A stretch of 64,000 bases of DNA from Streptomyces sp. DG2A-72. GTDB lineage: Bacteria > Actinomycetota > Actinomycetes > Streptomycetales > Streptomycetaceae. The first letter of the stretch is position 1, and every line of letters starts with the position of its first letter. The translations under genes and the position numbers were made by a program. Positions 48,394 to 57,039 of this stretch are shown piece after piece. The notes under the pieces were generated by a model. The model saw nothing but the letters and a program-made list of their open reading frames with translations. It ran no database searches and was not told the DNA's origin. The stretch spans positions 6,720,001 to 6,784,000 of the forward strand of contig NZ_JASTLC010000001.1 of NCBI RefSeq assembly GCF_030499575.1. Reading direction: 5' to 3'.

Positions 48394-49938
48394 TCAGGAG
48401 CAGACGGTCCCCGCGGCCGGGACCTTCCCGTCCAGCAGATAGCCGTTCACGGCGCTCTGCACGCACTTGTTCTTGCTGTCGTAGGCGCCGTGCCCCTGCC
48501 CCTTGTACGTGAGCTCGACGCCGACGCCCTTGCCCAGGGCCTGCGCCATCTTGCGCGCGCCCTCGTACGGTGTGGCCGGGTCGCCGGTGTTGCCCACGAC
48601 CAGGATCGGGGCCGCGCCGGGCGCGCTCACGTCGGGGTGGTCGGCGGAGCCTGCCACGGGCCAGTCCGTGCAGCTGATCATGGACCAGGCGAGATAGTCG
48701 CCGAACACCGGCGAGGCGGCCCGGAACTCCGGCAGTTTCCGCTCCACGTGGGCGGGGGTGTAACGCGGTTTGTCGTCCGCGCAGTTGATGGAGATGTTGG
48801 CCGCCGTGAGGTTGCTGTACTCGCCGTTCTCGTTGCGCCCGTTCAGTGAGTCGGACAGCAGCATCAGGATCTGGCCGTTGCCGTCGTACGCCTGGTCCAG
48901 GCCCTGAGTGAGGTACTCCCAGAAGTCCTGGGAGTACAGCGCCTGTGCGATGCCGCTGGTCGCCGCGGTCTGGGTCAGCTCGCCGGGGAAGACGCCGGTG
49001 ATCGGCTTGCGGTCGAGGTCCTTCAGCAGCTTGGCGATGCGGTTCTTGACGTCCTGCGCGCTGTCGCCGATCGGACAGTCCTCGACCTGCGAGGTGCAGT
49101 GCTCGGCGAAGTTGTCGAGTGCGAGCTGGAATCCCTCGGCCTGGCCGAGGGAGCCCTGCTCGGGGTTCTCCGTCGGGTCGACGACCGCGTCGAACACGGC
49201 ACGGCCCACGTTCTTCGGGAACAGGTGGGCGTAGACGCCGCCGAGTTCGGTGCCGTAGGAGATGCCGAAGTAGTGCAGCTTGTCGTCGCCGAGGACCTGG
49301 CGCATCAGGTCCAGGTCACGGGCCGCGTCGGTGGTGCGCAGATGCGGCAGGACCTTCTTGGAGTTCTTCTCGCAGGCCGCGTTGAACTCCTTGGTGCTGT
49401 CCAGGAGTTCGGTGCGCTCGGCGGCGTTCTCGGGGGTGGCGTCCTGCTGGAAGTAGGCGTCGAGCTGCTGGTCGTTCTCGCACTTCGCAGGGGCGCTGCG
49501 GCCCACTCCGCGCGGGTCGAAGCTCACCAGGTCGTAGCGGGTGCGCAGTTTCGCGTAGTCCTCGCCGAAGGCGGGCAGCGTGGTGACGCCGGAGCCGCCG
49601 GGCCCGCCGAAGTTGAAGATGAGCGAGCCGATGCGCTTGCTCTCGTCGCCGCTCGCCTTCGCGCGGATCAGGGCGATACCGATGGTGTCGCCCTTGGGCT
49701 CGTCCCAGTCGAGCGGCGCCTTCATGGTGCTGCACTGCCATTCGTCGCCGTTCGCCAGAGGTGACGGGGCGCCTCCGCCGCCTTCCGCCTGGGACGGGGC
49801 CGGGCAGTCCTTCCAGCTCAGCGACTGGTCCGACAGGTCCTCGTCCCGCGAGTCGTCGCCGCAGCCCGCCAGCACGGCGGACAGCAGCACGGCGGTGGCG
49901 GTCAGGGCAGCGGCGCGCAGCCGGGAGCGGTTGGGCAT
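48394..49938 (-). CDS. Secreted lipoprotein tripeptidyl aminopeptidase-like hydrolase (copy 2)
   Basis: 514 residues. Lipobox VLAGC after a signal peptide; same architecture as the neighbouring copy: LIFNFGGPGGSGVTTL, FGISYGTELGGVYAHLFP, VVGNTGDPATPYEGA, KGQGHGAYD, ending DGKVPAAGTVCS. Extra cysteines (HCTSQVEDC, INCADDK, SCTDW) suggest disulfides, which copy 1 shares only in part. The pair arose by tandem duplication and has diverged outside the catalytic motifs. Confidence 0.92.
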   Translation of the reverse strand: MPNRSRLRAAALTATAVLLSAVLAGCGDDSRDEDLSDQSLSWKDCPAPSQAEGGGGAPSPLANGDEWQCSTMKAPLDWDEPKGDTIGIALIRAKASGDESKRIGSLIFNFGGPGGSGVTTLPAFGEDYAKLRTRYDLVSFDPRGVGRSAPAKCENDQQLDAYFQQDATPENAAERTELLDSTKEFNAACEKNSKKVLPHLRTTDAARDLDLMRQVLGDDKLHYFGISYGTELGGVYAHLFPKNVGRAVFDAVVDPTENPEQGSLGQAEGFQLALDNFAEHCTSQVEDCPIGDSAQDVKNRIAKLLKDLDRKPITGVFPGELTQTAATSGIAQALYSQDFWEYLTQGLDQAYDGNGQILMLLSDSLNGRNENGEYSNLTAANISINCADDKPRYTPAHVERKLPEFRAASPVFGDYLAWSMISCTDWPVAGSADHPDVSAPGAAPILVVGNTGDPATPYEGARKMAQALGKGVGVELTYKGQGHGAYDSKNKCVQSAVNGYLLDGKVPAAGTVCS

Positions 49939-49999
49939 GACCCCATCCTGCGGTCGCGCACGGACGTGCGCTCGGGGCGCGAGCCGTACGAGGTACGAC

Positions 50000-52777
50000 C
50001 TACAGGGCGCCCTTGCGCGTCAGGTGGTTGAAGGCCAGCCAGCCCGGCAGCACCGGCAGCCACAGTGTCAGCAGCCGGAACAGCAGCACCGAGGGGGCGG
50101 CGACCTCACTGGGCAGCCCCACGGCGATCAGACCGACCGTCAGGGTCGCCTCGACCGCGCCCACACCACCCGGTGTCGGGGCGGCGGACCCCAGTGCGTT
50201 GCCGGCGAGGAAGACGACGGCGACGCTGGCGATGCTGATCGACGTCGATTCGTCGCCGAACGCCCGGATCGACGCGTCCAGGCACATCACGAAGCAGGCC
50301 GTCAGCAGAAGCATGCCGCCGATGCCGGTCAGCAGCTTCTGCGGGCGCTGCAGCACGTCGAGCATGCGCGGCACGACACCCGCGAACAGCGACCTCACGC
50401 GCGTGGAGATGAATTTCCGCAGGAACGGCACCGAGGTCACCACGAGCACCAGCACCGCCACCGTCAGCAGACCCGCGATGACCGTCCGGGACGGCGACAG
50501 TGACGGTGTCTTCTCGGTGCCGGTGAGATAGCCGAAGGCCAGCAGCATCATGATGTGGGCGCCGAGCCCGAACAGCTGCGAGGCGCCGACACTCGCCACC
50601 GCGAGCCCCGGCCGCACGCCCTCGCGCTGCAGGAACCGCGTGTTCAGAGCCACGCCGCCCACCGCGGCCGGGGCGACGATCTTCACGAAGGACCCGGCGA
50701 CCTGGGCGGCCACGGTCCGCAGGAACGGCACCCGCTCCGGCACGAACCCCAGCAGCGCCATCGCCGCCGCGAAGTAACTGCCCGCCGAGAACAGCACGGC
50801 CGCCGCGACCCAGCCCCACTCGGCGTTGGCGATCAGCGGACCGAACTCGATGTGCGTGAGCTGCGTCAGCAGGAAGTACGCGCCGATCGCACCGGCGAAG
50901 AGGCTGATCAGGGTGCGTGGCCGCACCCGCTCCAGGCGGGCCGGCTCGACCGGCGCCTGCGGCCTGATCCGCAGCACCTCGTGGCGGATCTGCGTGAGCA
51001 GATCCTCCTCGCGCGCCTCCTCCACCGCCTCGTCGATGGCCCGCTTCTCGGCTCGCTGCTCCGCTCGTACGGCCTTCTTGTCGAGCTTGTCGAGTACGGG
51101 CTTCGTGTCCTCGTGGGCCTCGTCCAGCCGGGCCTGCTTGGCCTGCCGGGACGACTCCAGGACGGCGTCACGTTCGCGCTGCGCCCGCTCCCGGGCCAGT
51201 CTCCGCAGCGTCGCGCGCGTGGAGCGCGTCAGGGCGATGGGCTGGAGCATCGGCAGGCAGTCGGCGACGGCGTCGGGACCGAGGACCTCGACCGCTGAGG
51301 CCACCGCGCGCTCGGCGCCGACGCGCAGCCCGAGCGTCGTCACCAACTGGGCGATGTCCATGCGCAGCAGCAGTTCACCGGCCGCGATCTCGCCGCCGCG
51401 CAGATCGGTGAGGATGACCGTGCCGGAACGATCCACCAGAATCGCGTCGCCTGCCAGCCGCCGGTGCGCGATCCGCCGCGACTGCAGCGCCTGCACCTGG
51501 TGCCAGGTGCTGCGCAGCAGATCGTCGGTGATTTCCGTGTCGTCCAGCGAGTCGAGCGTGCGTCCGCCGGAGTGTTCGTAGACGAGCATCACGGCGTCCG
51601 GGCCGAGCTCGGAGGTAGCGATCAGCTTGGGCGCGTTGGCACCGGCCGCGATGGCCGCGTAGGCGAGCAGCGCCTCCTGCTCCAGCGCCTGGCGCAGCGA
51701 CTGCAGACTGCGGCGGGTGGCGATGCCGCGCAGCGTCAGGTTGCGCCACACCCGGTAGAAGAAGCCCTGTGCCTGCTGCTCGCGGTCGACGACCGTGACG
51801 TCCAGAGGCGGACCGTCCTCCAGGGTGACGAAGTAGCGCCGGCCGCGGTCGCCGCTCTCCGCCGTCTCCTGTGCGTCCTCGCGGGACGCGGTCACCGGAC
51901 GGAAGCCCACATGCCTCAGGCCCGCCATCAGTGTCCGTCCGGTAGGACGGACGTTGGGCGAGCCGACCGCGTACAGCGTCCCGTAGGCGACGGTCCAGCC
52001 GATCAGCACCGTCAGGATGATCGAGAACGGCGTGGTGTAGCCGGTGACGAGCATCGAGAAGGCGTCCAGGAGCAGCACGATCCACAGCACGGCGCGCCAG
52101 CGTGGCCGACGCGACATGCCGACGGCCGTCATGTACGCGATGACCGGGGCGAGATAGCCGTGCACGGGGTCGGTGAGGGCGTGGATGTCGCCGGGGGAGG
52201 GCTGGGTGAGCGCCTCCTGGATCGAGTCGGGGGCCGCCTTGGCGACCCACAGATCGGTGGCGAGCGTCACTCCGTGCGCGAGGACCGCCGCGAGCACACC
52301 GTCGGCGATACGCAGCCCGTCCCGCTTGATCAGCCGCTCGATTGCGAACGCAACCGGCACCAGGAGGATCGCGATGCTGGACGCCAGTCCCGCGATCTTG
52401 ATGAGCAGATCGGGTGCCTGCCCGGTGCCCTTGTTGATGTCCTGTTCGAGGCCCGAGGTGGTGCCGTGCGCGAACGCGGCGATCGCGATCAGTATGGCGA
52501 CGGCCAGCACGCCCACCAGGAGCCGCATCAGGTCGGACGGGCGGTGCACGCGCGCGGGGAGGAGTGGTTCGTCGCCCTCGACCTCGTCGGTGTGCGTGTC
52601 GTCCTCGTCGGGGTGGGCCTCGTCGAAGTGCTCGGCACCTGGGCCGGAGATGCTCGCGACCACCGCCTCCTCGGCTGTGTCGTGCGCGTCCTTGTCGTCC
52701 GCGTCGGCGGTGTGCGGGTGCGACGAAGCGTCAGAGGTGCTCTTCGCGTCCTCCGGGTGCACACCCTGCTGCTTCAT
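50000..52777 (-). CDS. YbhN/LPG-synthase-like membrane protein fused to a kinase-like domain
   Basis: 925 residues from ATG 52777 (AGAAGAG upstream; a GTG at 52801 is also in frame). Order: acidic N-terminus (1-80), about seven transmembrane helices (90-290), a kinase-like domain (about 300-540) and a second membrane part with about eight helices (620-920) of the lysylphosphatidylglycerol synthase N-terminal/YbhN type (APTPGGVGAVEATLTVGL). In the kinase-like part, HRRLAGDAILVD and VILTDLRGGEIA sit where HxDLHxxNxLVD and DFG would be; the catalytic Asp and Asn are missing, so it is probably a pseudokinase. Confidence 0.85.
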   Translation of the reverse strand: MKQQGVHPEDAKSTSDASSHPHTADADDKDAHDTAEEAVVASISGPGAEHFDEAHPDEDDTHTDEVEGDEPLLPARVHRPSDLMRLLVGVLAVAILIAIAAFAHGTTSGLEQDINKGTGQAPDLLIKIAGLASSIAILLVPVAFAIERLIKRDGLRIADGVLAAVLAHGVTLATDLWVAKAAPDSIQEALTQPSPGDIHALTDPVHGYLAPVIAYMTAVGMSRRPRWRAVLWIVLLLDAFSMLVTGYTTPFSIILTVLIGWTVAYGTLYAVGSPNVRPTGRTLMAGLRHVGFRPVTASREDAQETAESGDRGRRYFVTLEDGPPLDVTVVDREQQAQGFFYRVWRNLTLRGIATRRSLQSLRQALEQEALLAYAAIAAGANAPKLIATSELGPDAVMLVYEHSGGRTLDSLDDTEITDDLLRSTWHQVQALQSRRIAHRRLAGDAILVDRSGTVILTDLRGGEIAAGELLLRMDIAQLVTTLGLRVGAERAVASAVEVLGPDAVADCLPMLQPIALTRSTRATLRRLARERAQRERDAVLESSRQAKQARLDEAHEDTKPVLDKLDKKAVRAEQRAEKRAIDEAVEEAREEDLLTQIRHEVLRIRPQAPVEPARLERVRPRTLISLFAGAIGAYFLLTQLTHIEFGPLIANAEWGWVAAAVLFSAGSYFAAAMALLGFVPERVPFLRTVAAQVAGSFVKIVAPAAVGGVALNTRFLQREGVRPGLAVASVGASQLFGLGAHIMMLLAFGYLTGTEKTPSLSPSRTVIAGLLTVAVLVLVVTSVPFLRKFISTRVRSLFAGVVPRMLDVLQRPQKLLTGIGGMLLLTACFVMCLDASIRAFGDESTSISIASVAVVFLAGNALGSAAPTPGGVGAVEATLTVGLIAVGLPSEVAAPSVLLFRLLTLWLPVLPGWLAFNHLTRKGAL

Positions 52778-52962
52778 CGTCTCTTCTTGATCTCGTATCA
52801 CCGATCACCGCCCGCACGATGGTGGCATGCCCCACCGACACACAGGGGCATCAGGGTGCAAACGCGGGGCGCACAGTCTGCCCGAAGCGCCGCTCGGGAG
52901 CGAGGGATACGCACAGTCACGAGTGCGTCACATTGTCGGTGGGGTGCGGCAGGATGGGACGG

Positions 52963-53313
52963 ATGAGCGAGGAGAGCCTTCCGGAGTACGCAGAGCGGGT
53001 CCTCGAGGTCGCCGAGCTGATTCCGCCGGGGCGCGTGATGACGTACGGCGATGTCGCCGAGTGGCTTCAGGAGGGCGGGCCCCGCCAGGTCGGCCGGGTG
53101 ATGGCGCTCTACGGAGGAGCTGTTCCGTGGTGGCGGGTCATCCGCGCGGACGGCGTCCTGCTGCCCGGTCACGAACTGCGGGCACTCGACCACTACCGCG
53201 CGGAGGGCACACCGCTGAAGGAGGCGAGCAGGGCGGCCGAGGGCCACCTGCCTCGGGTCGACATGAAGCGGGCGCGGTGGGACGGCGGCGAACACGCGGA
53301 ACCTCACACCTGA
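52963..53313 (+). CDS. atl: Alkyltransferase-like protein (MGMT family, no active-site Cys)
   Basis: 116 residues. PPGRVMTYGDVAEWL and RQVGRVMALY belong to the methylguanine-methyltransferase DNA-binding domain, but the active site PCHR is VPWWRVIRADG here. The Cys to Trp change marks an ATL protein, which binds O6-alkylguanine and hands it to nucleotide excision repair without transferring the alkyl group. An ATG three codons upstream (52954) is an alternative. The location before adnA and uvrD2 is a DNA-repair neighbourhood. Confidence 0.92.
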   Translation: MSEESLPEYAERVLEVAELIPPGRVMTYGDVAEWLQEGGPRQVGRVMALYGGAVPWWRVIRADGVLLPGHELRALDHYRAEGTPLKEASRAAEGHLPRVDMKRARWDGGEHAEPHT

Positions 53314-53579
53314 CAGCTTCCGCCATCGGACCCACCCAGGGGCAACCTGTGGCCCGTACGGGGGAAACATGGCACGTCCGTGGCATGCCGTACGTTCGTG
53401 GGATGAGGGACGCACGAGACATGAGCGCACTGACGGGACGGATGCGCCAATCGGAAGCCCTGCTTCCGTACCATCCGTCGGCGTAGCGTCGGCGGCGCGC
53501 GTCCCCCTCACCACGCGGCCAACGTCCTGAACGCGCCGCAGATCGCAAACCAGCACACCCACCAGGACCGGCGAACCAC

Positions 53580-56500
53580 GTGAGCTCCTCTTCCTCCACC
53601 AGGCGCCTGTCGCACTCCCAGGTGCGACAGGGGAGCCGTGGCGCTTACCGACTGGTCCGTACCCCGCCGGCGCGAGTGGTTCCCCCTCATCTGGACGCGG
53701 CCCAGCGCTCGGTGGTTGACCACGGCAGGGGTCCACTGCTCGTCCTCGCCGGTCCGGGCACCGGCAAGACGACCACGCTCGTGGAGTCCGTGGCGGCCAG
53801 GATCGCCCGGGGCGTGGACCCCGAGCGGGTCCTCGTCCTGACGTTCAGCCGCAAGGCGGCCGTCGAGCTGCGCGACCGCATGGCACTGCGCATAGGGGCG
53901 GCGCGGGCCCCGCAGGCGACCACCCTCCACTCGTTCTGCTACGCCCTGGTCCGCGCCCACCAGGACAGCGACCTGTTCGTGGAGCCCCTACGGCTGCTGT
54001 CGGGCCCCGAGCAGGACGTCGCCGTCCGGGAGCTGCTCGCCGGCCAGCCCGATCTGGAGCGGCTCGGCCTCGCCCATGTGCGCTGGCCGGACGAACTGCG
54101 CGCCTGTCTGACCACGCGCGGTTTCGCCGACGAGGTCCGGGCGGTCCTCGCCCGCAGCCGCGAACTGGGCCTGGGCCCCGATGCCCTCGATGCCTTCGCC
54201 CGCCGTATCGGACGCCCCGACTGGCGGGCGGCGGCCACCTTCCTCGCCGAGTACCTCGACGTTCTCGACCTGCAGGGCGTACTCGACTACGCGGAACTCG
54301 TCCACCGCGCGGTGCTCCTGGCACGTCGCCCCGAGGCCGCCGCCCAGCTGGCCGACCGGTACGACGCCGTGTTCGTCGACGAGTACCAGGACACCGATCC
54401 GGCTCAGGTACGGCTGCTGGACGCACTGGCGGGCGGCGGTCGCACCCTTGTCGCCTTCGGTGACCCCGACCAGTCGATCTACGCGTTCCGGGGCGCCGAC
54501 GTGAACGGCATCCTGGAGTTCCCGGACGCCTTCCCGCGCGCGGACGGCCGCCCGGCGCCCGTGGAGGTCCTGCGCACCTCCCGTCGCTCCGGCGCCGACC
54601 TGCTGGGCGCCACCCGGCTGCTGACCCAGCGGATGCCGCTGACTCGGCTGCCCGCCGACAAGGTCCGCGCCCACCGGGCGCTCACTCCGGTCCGCGACGG
54701 CGGTCGCGTCGAGGTCTACACGTACCCGACGCCCGGCACCGAGCTGGACAACATCGCCGACATCCTCCGCCGGGCACATCTGGAGGACGGCGTCCCCTGG
54801 AGCGACATGGCCGTCCTGGTGCGCGCCGGGTCCCGCACCATCCCGACGGTCCGCCGCGCACTGACAGCGGCCGGCGTCCCTCTGGACATAGACGGCGACG
54901 ACCTGCCCCTCCGGCACGAACCTGCGGTGGCACCACTGCTGACGGCACTTCGGGCGGTGGCGACGGCGGAGGCGGCCGAGGGGGGCGTACGGGATGAGGG
55001 GGCAGGCGAGGCCGGCGCCTCTGAAGAGGCCGGCGCCTCTGAAGAGGCCGGCGCCTCCGGAGAGGCCGGCGCCTCCGGAGAAGCTGAGTCGGACACCTCC
55101 TGGCTCGATACCGAAACCGCCCTCACCCTGCTGGCCTCCCCGCTCGCCGGCATGGACGCGGCCGACCTGCGCCGTCTGGGCCGGGCGTTGCGCGAGGAGG
55201 AGCGGACCGGCGGCAACCCGCTGCCGCCGCCGTCGGACGACCTCCTCGCGCGGGCGCTGGCCGAGCCGGAGCGGCTGGTCGCGCACGATCCGGCGTACGC
55301 GCGGGGCGCTCAGCGTCTCGGCGCGCTGCTGCGCAAGGCACGTGAGCGCCTGGCCGGCGGTGGTACGGCCGAGGAGGCGCTGTGGGAGCTGTGGGACGGC
55401 ACTCCGTGGCCCGCACGGCTGGAGCGGGCCGCCCGGCGCGGAGGCGCGGCCGGGCGCAACGCGGACCGCGACCTGGACGCCGTATGCGCCCTGTTCGCCA
55501 CCGCGGCCCGCGCCGAGGAACGCACCGGCGGGCGTGGCGCCCTCAACTTCCTGGAGGAGATCGAGGCAGAGGACATCGCCGCCGACACACTCACGAGGCG
55601 TGCCGTACGACCGGACGCGGTGCGCCTGATGACCGCGCACCGCTCGAAGGGACTGGAGTGGCGCCTGGTCGTCGTCGCGGGCGTCCAGGAGGGCCTGTGG
55701 CCGGACCTGCGCCGCCGCGGCTCCCTCCTGGAGGCCGACCGCATCGGCCGCGACGGACTGGCCGAACCGCTCGCGCCGGGCGCCCTGCTCGCAGAGGAGC
55801 GCCGCCTGTTCTACGTGGCCGCCACGCGCGCGCGTGAACGCCTCGTCGTGACGGCGGTGAAGGCGCCCGCGGACGACGGCGACCAGCCGTCCCGCTTCCT
55901 GACCGAACTGGGCGTCGAACCCAGGGACGTGACGGGCCGCCCGCGCCGCCCGCTGTCCGTGGCGGCGCTCGTGGCCGAACTGCGCGCCACGACGGTCGAC
56001 CCGCGTGTCTCCGACACCCTCAGGGAGGCTGCCGCCCGCAGGCTGGCCCGGCTCGCCGCGCTAGCCGACGAGGACGGCCGCCCCCTGGTGCCGTCCGCGC
56101 ATCCCTACCGCTGGTGGGGCCTGTTCGAGCCGACCGAGTCCAAGGTGCCGCTGCGCAACCGCGACCAGCCCGTCGTCCTCTCCGGCAGCGCCCTCGACCA
56201 GCTCGCCAACACCTGTGCCCTGCAGTGGTTCCTGGGCCGCGAGGTGAAGGCGGACGCGCCCGCGACCGTCGCCCAGGGCTTCGGCAATGTGGTGCACGTC
56301 CTCGCCGACGAGGTCGCCTCCGGGCACACCCCGGCCGACCTCGCCGTCCTCATGGAGCGACTGGACTCGGTGTGGAACGCGCTCGCCTTCGACGCGCCCT
56401 GGAAGTCGGCGCAGGAGAAGGAGCACGCGCGCGTGGCGCTCGAACGGTTCCTGAAGTGGCACGTCATGGACCGGGCGGGACGTACTCCGGTCGCCAGTGA

Positions 56501-56972
56501 GCACGACTTCGACGTCACCCTCGAAGCGGGCGACTACGAGGTGCGCATCCGCGGCCAGATGGACCGTGTCGAGGCGGACAGCGAGGGCCGCGCCTATGTC
56601 GTCGACTTCAAGACCGGCAAGCAGGCGCCCACGGCTGCCGAAGTCGCCCACCATCCTCAACTCGCCGTCTACCAACTCGCGGTCCGCGAGGGCGCCATCG
56701 ACGACACCTTCGACGGGCGCCGCCCCGAGCCGGGCGGCGCCGAACTCGTCCAGCTGCGCCAGGGCGCCGCCCAGCGGGACGGCGGCGAGAACCTGCCCAA
56801 GGTCCAGGCGCAACAGCCCCTGGAGGGCGAGTGGGTCGGCGACCTGCTGGCCACCGCCGCGGGCAAGGTCCTGGACGAGCGGTTCACGCCGACATCCGGC
56901 CAGCACTGCGCGCACTGCGCGTTCCGGGCGTCGTGCAGCGCGCGCCCCGAGGGACGCCACGTGGTGGAGTGA
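53580..56972 (+). CDS. adnA: AdnA-type helicase-nuclease subunit
   Basis: 1130 residues. UvrD-like motor: LAGPGTGKTTTLVESV, LTFSRKAAVELRDR, VFVDEYQDTDPAQ, GDPDQSIYAFRGAD, LMTAHRSKGLEW, FYVAATRARERL. RecB-type nuclease: AYVVDFKTGKQAP. Cysteines TCALQWF and CAHCAFRASC form a candidate Fe-S cluster as in AddB. A linker near residues 477-500 has four 18-bp repeats (EAGASE). With the next gene it forms the AdnAB double-strand-break resecting machine of actinomycetes. GTG 53580 is the start; AGGA is 11 bases upstream. Confidence 0.9.
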   Translation: MSSSSSTRRLSHSQVRQGSRGAYRLVRTPPARVVPPHLDAAQRSVVDHGRGPLLVLAGPGTGKTTTLVESVAARIARGVDPERVLVLTFSRKAAVELRDRMALRIGAARAPQATTLHSFCYALVRAHQDSDLFVEPLRLLSGPEQDVAVRELLAGQPDLERLGLAHVRWPDELRACLTTRGFADEVRAVLARSRELGLGPDALDAFARRIGRPDWRAAATFLAEYLDVLDLQGVLDYAELVHRAVLLARRPEAAAQLADRYDAVFVDEYQDTDPAQVRLLDALAGGGRTLVAFGDPDQSIYAFRGADVNGILEFPDAFPRADGRPAPVEVLRTSRRSGADLLGATRLLTQRMPLTRLPADKVRAHRALTPVRDGGRVEVYTYPTPGTELDNIADILRRAHLEDGVPWSDMAVLVRAGSRTIPTVRRALTAAGVPLDIDGDDLPLRHEPAVAPLLTALRAVATAEAAEGGVRDEGAGEAGASEEAGASEEAGASGEAGASGEAESDTSWLDTETALTLLASPLAGMDAADLRRLGRALREEERTGGNPLPPPSDDLLARALAEPERLVAHDPAYARGAQRLGALLRKARERLAGGGTAEEALWELWDGTPWPARLERAARRGGAAGRNADRDLDAVCALFATAARAEERTGGRGALNFLEEIEAEDIAADTLTRRAVRPDAVRLMTAHRSKGLEWRLVVVAGVQEGLWPDLRRRGSLLEADRIGRDGLAEPLAPGALLAEERRLFYVAATRARERLVVTAVKAPADDGDQPSRFLTELGVEPRDVTGRPRRPLSVAALVAELRATTVDPRVSDTLREAAARRLARLAALADEDGRPLVPSAHPYRWWGLFEPTESKVPLRNRDQPVVLSGSALDQLANTCALQWFLGREVKADAPATVAQGFGNVVHVLADEVASGHTPADLAVLMERLDSVWNALAFDAPWKSAQEKEHARVALERFLKWHVMDRAGRTPVASEHDFDVTLEAGDYEVRIRGQMDRVEADSEGRAYVVDFKTGKQAPTAAEVAHHPQLAVYQLAVREGAIDDTFDGRRPEPGGAELVQLRQGAAQRDGGENLPKVQAQQPLEGEWVGDLLATAAGKVLDERFTPTSGQHCAHCAFRASCSARPEGRHVVE
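55008..55079 (+). repeat. Four 18-bp coding repeats in adnA
   Basis: Units of GAGGCCGGCGCCTCTGAA (two copies) and GAGGCCGGCGCCTCCGGA (two copies), encoding EAGASE/EAGASG in an interdomain linker. Confidence 0.85.
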
Positions 56973-57039
56973 TATACCGCACCACCTGTGCTGACCTGCG
57001 CTTCCTCCACCCCGGTGGCCGATTCGGCATCCACTGTCA

